Part shown: in pieces, positions 59,989 through 64,000 of the stretch | Position numbering within the stretch: position 1 is the stretch's first letter | Layout of the letters: every line of letters starts with the position of its first letter | Assembly: GCF_000003855.2 (NCBI RefSeq) | Contig: NW_003101666.1 | Location: 279,934-343,933, forward strand | Direction: 5' to 3' | Length of the DNA: 64,000 nucleotides | From: Blastomyces gilchristii SLH14081 | Lineage: Eukaryota; Ascomycota; Eurotiomycetes; Onygenales; Ajellomycetaceae | Notes under the pieces: model-generated | What the model saw: the letters and a program-made list of their open reading frames with translations, nothing else | What the model was told of the DNA's origin: nothing | Database searches by the model: none | Program-made: the position numbers and the translations under genes

Positions 59989-61181
59989 TGGTGCGTGACT
60001 ATAAAATCAGTATTATGTGGAATTAAGCCTGTACACTGAAAAACATTGAAAAAAGCCATTTGACACATTTGTCGCCTGTCGCAGAGTACGGATATCTGCA
60101 GTATCAACAAATTAGATGCATCAAACATACATTTCGCATTTGACAACAACTACTTTGCCGCACTGGCGCATGGATTTGCCCACTTCCGGCCTGGGCGGCA
60201 AGCCACGCACTCACTTGGCCATAATTTAAAACCAATTATTTCTTCCGGGACGCGCTAGTGGCGAACATTTCTATCATCTCGTAGACTTTGCCAACAGCTA
60301 AATAACGACCGAGTCCGAACTGGGTGTGCTTCAAAGGGTCCTCGGAGGCGGGAGATATATCGCAGCAGTGTCTTTTGAGGCAATTGCATCAAAATCTCGT
60401 GGAGTTAGGATTTGATAAGGAAAGGGGGATAAAATCCCGTGCTTATTAATACTCTATTCAATTGAAAAACGGGCTGACTTCTCCCTGCGTTTGAGATGGA
60501 ATTCTATGAGCGGGGAAAGGGAAACAGCACCCACATACATATGGCGATTCCGCCGCTCATCGGAGTAGCAGGCCTGGCCTAACTGCAAAACTGTGGGGCA
60601 GTGTGACTGAAACTATCTCCACATACCATCAACTAAGGGGGAAGACTGGAACCATCTTCATCTGTCAAGTACTGGTACTCAACATGCTCTTAAGCGATAA
60701 GAGAATTTGAGCGCGGTTGGGCGGTTGAGCGGGGATGGACAAGTACCAGGTACTTGTCCATGCGTCATAATGGAACCAAGAAATGATTTTACGGAACGTA
60801 TGGTTCCTTGAGCCGAAGCCGATATATCAAGCTTAAAACCCCGCCACTGCTGTCATAATTACTCACACTGCGTTCATTTCTATTGTTTATATTCTTTTGC
60901 CGAACTTGCTGTTAAACACCGCCAAATCTCCCATTGTGCTTGATAGGCACTTTACACTCTTGTTCCTGTCTGTACTCCGGTCGTGCTAAAAAGTATCGAG
61001 TCGAGATTGAGGACTCAAATCGCCATATCAAGTCGTTGCGAGGCGTATCTCAACATCGAGAAACCGATGGGTTACCGCCGTCGACATTGTTAGAATCGAT
61101 CGGAATCTGAGTTAGACAGGCACAAGTGTCGGATTCGTGTTGAGGGGATAGCCGTAAGGATCAAATTACTCTGTGAAGAAT
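59989..61181. promoter_or_regulatory. Upstream region of the MFS gene
   Basis: This is GC-normal sequence from about 60060 with no gene. It contains the 27-bp palindrome at 60735-60761. The 5' UTR of the transporter is probably in the last 200-300 bp. Confidence 0.5.
60735..60761. promoter_or_regulatory. 27-bp palindrome upstream of the MFS gene
   Basis: Two perfect 13-bp arms (ATGGACAAGTACC and its reverse complement) flank a single A. It lies 421 bp before the start codon. A related half-site, AAGTACTGGTACT, lies near 60666. A homodimeric regulator site is a reasonable guess. Confidence 0.5.
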
Positions 61182-63093
61182 ATGTCATTAACACCTCAGG
61201 CAAGACCAAACGGCTCTTCCTCCACCGCCAATACGACCAATGCCACCGCAACGCCTACTGCAAATCGGCTCAATGCCCCCGATGAAGCCTTTCCCACTAT
61301 ACAGCTCTTTATTCTTGGTAAGCATATGCCCATACTGGAACATGTGGGCTTTACAACCATCGAAACTAACAAGTGTGTACTAGCACTATGCCGCCTGGCT
61401 GAACCCATCGCCCTAACCTCCATCTTCCCTTACTCATGGATAATGGTTAAAGACTTTCACATCGGCCGTGAAAACAATGCCTCCTTCTACGCCGGAATTC
61501 TCATTTCTGCCTTTGCTCTGTCGGAGAGCTTGACAGGCATGTTCTGGGGTGGGCTGTCTGATAGAGTTGGCCGCAAGCCAATCCTGCTCTTCGGCTGCGT
61601 AGGTACCATGCTCTCTCTGCTTATAGTCGGGTTTTCCACTAGTTTTTGGGTAGCACTACTTGGTAGGGTCATCGGTGGAATTTTGAATGGGAATATAGGC
61701 GTGATCCAGACAATGGTGGGAGAGTTGGTCAAGAAGCCAGAACATGAACGTACGATTTTCCTTCAACCTATCCAGCTCGTGACATGTTCTTTTACGTCTA
61801 ACTTATTGTTTCCCACAGCCCGTGCCTACGCGGTTATGCCATTTGTCTGGTCTATCGGCACTATTATCGGCCCAGGTAAATTTTATATCCGCATAATCCT
61901 ATCTCCATTGCGTGTGAATGCTTGAATACTGATCTACCATTCCTGTAGCAATCGGAGGCTACTTCGCAAGACCCGCTGACTCCTTCCCGGATGTATTCTC
62001 CCATTCTGGAATTTTTGGCATTTTTCCTTACCTTCTCCCCAACATTATTTGCGCGTTGTTGCAGCTCATGAGTATCATAGCAGGGTATTTGTTCTTGGAA
62101 GAGACACATCCCGACCTACTCAGGGGCGCAGCGGCTGTCGAACATCCACATGACGAGGAGGAATTTGGGGTACCACTGGGCGCAGTGGCTACAACTGGCT
62201 CTACAGCTCACGCCTCAGCTGATCTGCGCGCGAAATCATATGGTACTTTTAACGACGTGGAAATGCACAATGACGAAGAATGGGATGTTGAGCCGGACGG
62301 AAAATCCCTCGAAAGTTCTGCTGCTGAAGAACCTAAGGTCTTCACGTACCGCGTCACCATGCTTGTGATCGCATTGGGGATATTCACCTATCATTCCATG
62401 ACGTACGATCATCTACTACCTATATTCCTCCAAGATGAAAGATCCGGAACAGCCTCCACAATCTTAAAATCACCATTCAACATCCCCGGCGGCCTGGGCC
62501 TTCCAGTTCAAACAGTCGGACTAATCATGGCCGTCAACGGTATAATCGCCCTTCTAATCCAAGCCATACTCTTCCCACTCCTAGCAGAGTGGCTGGGCGT
62601 ATGGAACGTCTTCGTGCTGGTTACCGTCCTACACCCAATCGCATACTTCATCGTCCCCTTCTTGGCCTTCCTCCCGCAAATCCTACTTTTCCCTGGGATA
62701 TATATTTGCCTGACGATCCGCAACATATTCTCCATCCTAGACTATCCAGTCCTATTGATCCTCATCAAACAAGCCAGTCCGTCACACTCCGTGATCGGTA
62801 AAATTAACGGTCTCGCCGCTTCCGCCGGCGCAGCGTGTCGAACAGTTGCGCCGCCGGTTGCCGGGTATCTTTATAGCATTGGCTCGAAAATCGAATTCAC
62901 TGGCCTCGCATGGTGGGGTAGTGCGATTGTTGCTATTGTGGGAGCTTGTCAGCTATACTTCATGCAGGGCAAGAAGCACACGACCGTGTCGGTTACGGCG
63001 CCGGATGTCTTTCTTCATCACCCTCATCATGGGGAGGAGGAAGAGCCATTAATCCCCGAGATTGTCCATGTTACTGTTCATGATAACGCTTAG
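61182..63093 (+). CDS. MFS transporter (ZIFL/TetA-like)
   Basis: Exons 61182-61317, 61384-61749, 61819-61875 and 61949-63093 give 567 residues. A Thr/Ala/Asn-rich cytosolic N-terminus precedes helix 1 (IQLFILALCRLAEPIALTSI across intron 1). The MFS signature FWGGLSDRVGRKPIL lies at about residues 99-113. Six helices precede a large acidic central loop (HPHDEEEFG... to AAEEPKVF), and six follow, with a His-rich tail (FLHHPHHGEEEE). The RLAEPIALTSIFPY and FPYSW-type start and the PEHEPRAYAVMP loop fit the fungal relatives of plant zinc-induced facilitators and TetA-like drug:H+ antiporters. The substrate is unknown. Exon 3 is only 57 bp. The in-frame GTG upstream at 61173 is not a start. Confidence 0.88.
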
Positions 63094-64000
63094 CGGGCTT
63101 TGATTTTCCCTTAGGTTACGCTTGCTTATTTAGCCTCGTGAATTGGGTTGAAATTGCCCCCTACCTGTCCTTCTGCCGTGCTTCTTGCCTTTTACTGGTG
63201 GCGTTACTTTACTCCTTGCGGGTGATGGATCAAGTGACATATGGTTATACTATTATTATTATTCCCCCATAAAGAGTATTATAAATAATGTGTCTATGGG
63301 TGATGGCTAGTTTTGTTTTCTTCCGTTTTTTCAATCTCTACTTTATATGTTGGATTTGATACTCTTGCGAGGCAATTGATTTTATTTTATCATACACTTT
63401 TTTTTTTTTTTTGGGAGAATTGTTCACGCTTTACGTGATTTGGTTTTAATACGGGGTTACAGTACACTACACTCTCCCAATCCAATTACTCCAATTGATA
63501 TTATTATTGATTTTCTTTCCCCGTAGTATCTAGCTGAATAAAATAATTCTATCATTCTCAACTTAACGCTAATATCATGTGATATAATCATGCTAGACCA
63601 TATGTAGTTTAGCTTTATTTACATCCGTTGCTCCCCAGAACAATGCCACAGCAACGACCATCGCAAACATTCAGTTGTCAATCTCTCACCACCAAGTTTT
63701 GGCTGGATGAGACGAAACAGCCATAATTTTCCTCTGCTACATTAACTTGTAGAGCAATTATATCCAAGCTTACAATTTGCGAGCATATTGGTTTTGACTA
63801 CCTTTGCTTTCCCACATCCTCACTTCCAAGTCAAGACCGCGAACGCTTCAGAAGCCGCCGTTCATACAAAAAAAGAGCAAATCCGCACGAGGTGCCGTTT
63901 GGCCCTCTAAGACTTTTATTTTTTGTTCCCCTTTACTTTTGAAAAGAAGTTATGGCCGAAACAATGGACAGCCCTCTATCCGTCCTAACGCCGTCTAAGC
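63094..64000. other. Downstream region, no gene seen
   Basis: The MFS 3' UTR and GC-normal intergenic DNA. Open frames up to the window edge, such as 63804-63998, show no recognisable features. Confidence 0.5.

Overview
The window is a stretch of nuclear DNA from a filamentous ascomycete. Short GT-AG introns of about 50-140 bp, the gene set (Rkm5, Ssc1, Pns1, Ski2, Nmd5-type importin, Vip1, Sip5, a multi-exon MFS carrier) and the sharp change from gene-rich DNA to AT-rich DNA full of transition-mutated retroelements fit the Onygenales. A Blastomyces/Histoplasma/Emmonsia-like relative is my best guess; this is inference from composition and gene content only.

Bases 1 to about 17,560 form an AT-rich block that is almost entirely nested retrotransposons. 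The outer element is a full-length Ty3/Gypsy chromovirus at 479-16991. It has two gapless 533-bp LTRs, a 5-bp target duplication (AAAGA), and one continuous gag-pol frame ending in a chromodomain. Two elements sit inside its pol gene. One is a 1.08-kb tRNA-headed, SINE-like element (3696-4776, 13-bp target duplication). The other is a 7.6-kb Tad1-like LINE (6154-13762, 15-bp target duplication). The SINE-like element carries the LINE's 3' tail, including a hairpin, so it looks like a parasite of that LINE. Coding frames in the outer element and the LINE carry many stops and C-to-T/G-to-A changes but no frameshift at the checked points, as repeat-induced point mutation (RIP) would leave them. 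A few islands escaped: the outermost LTR ends and the 5' leader of the LINE.

Bases 17.6-58.3 kb hold ordinary single-copy genes: rkm5 (+), a macro-domain protein (-), a small basic protein (-), mitochondrial Hsp70 ssc1 (-), a DUF2415 WD-repeat protein (+), pns1 (+), ski2 (+), an Nmd5/importin-7-like karyopherin (+), a small Ser-Gly repeat protein (+), vip1 (-), a disordered coiled-coil protein (-), sip5 (-), an RRM nucleolar-type protein (+) and a Cys-rich single-pass membrane protein (+). They work in translation-factor methylation, mitochondrial protein import, mRNA decay, nuclear import and kinase signalling, and do not form a pathway cluster. Exon joins were worked out by hand; reading frames close exactly in every multi-exon model.

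Bases 58.9-60.0 kb are a second, smaller AT-rich repeat patch, with another tRNA-like SINE head and a candidate LTR. The last gene is an MFS transporter (61182-63093, +) with a 27-bp palindrome upstream. The remaining 0.9 kb shows no gene.
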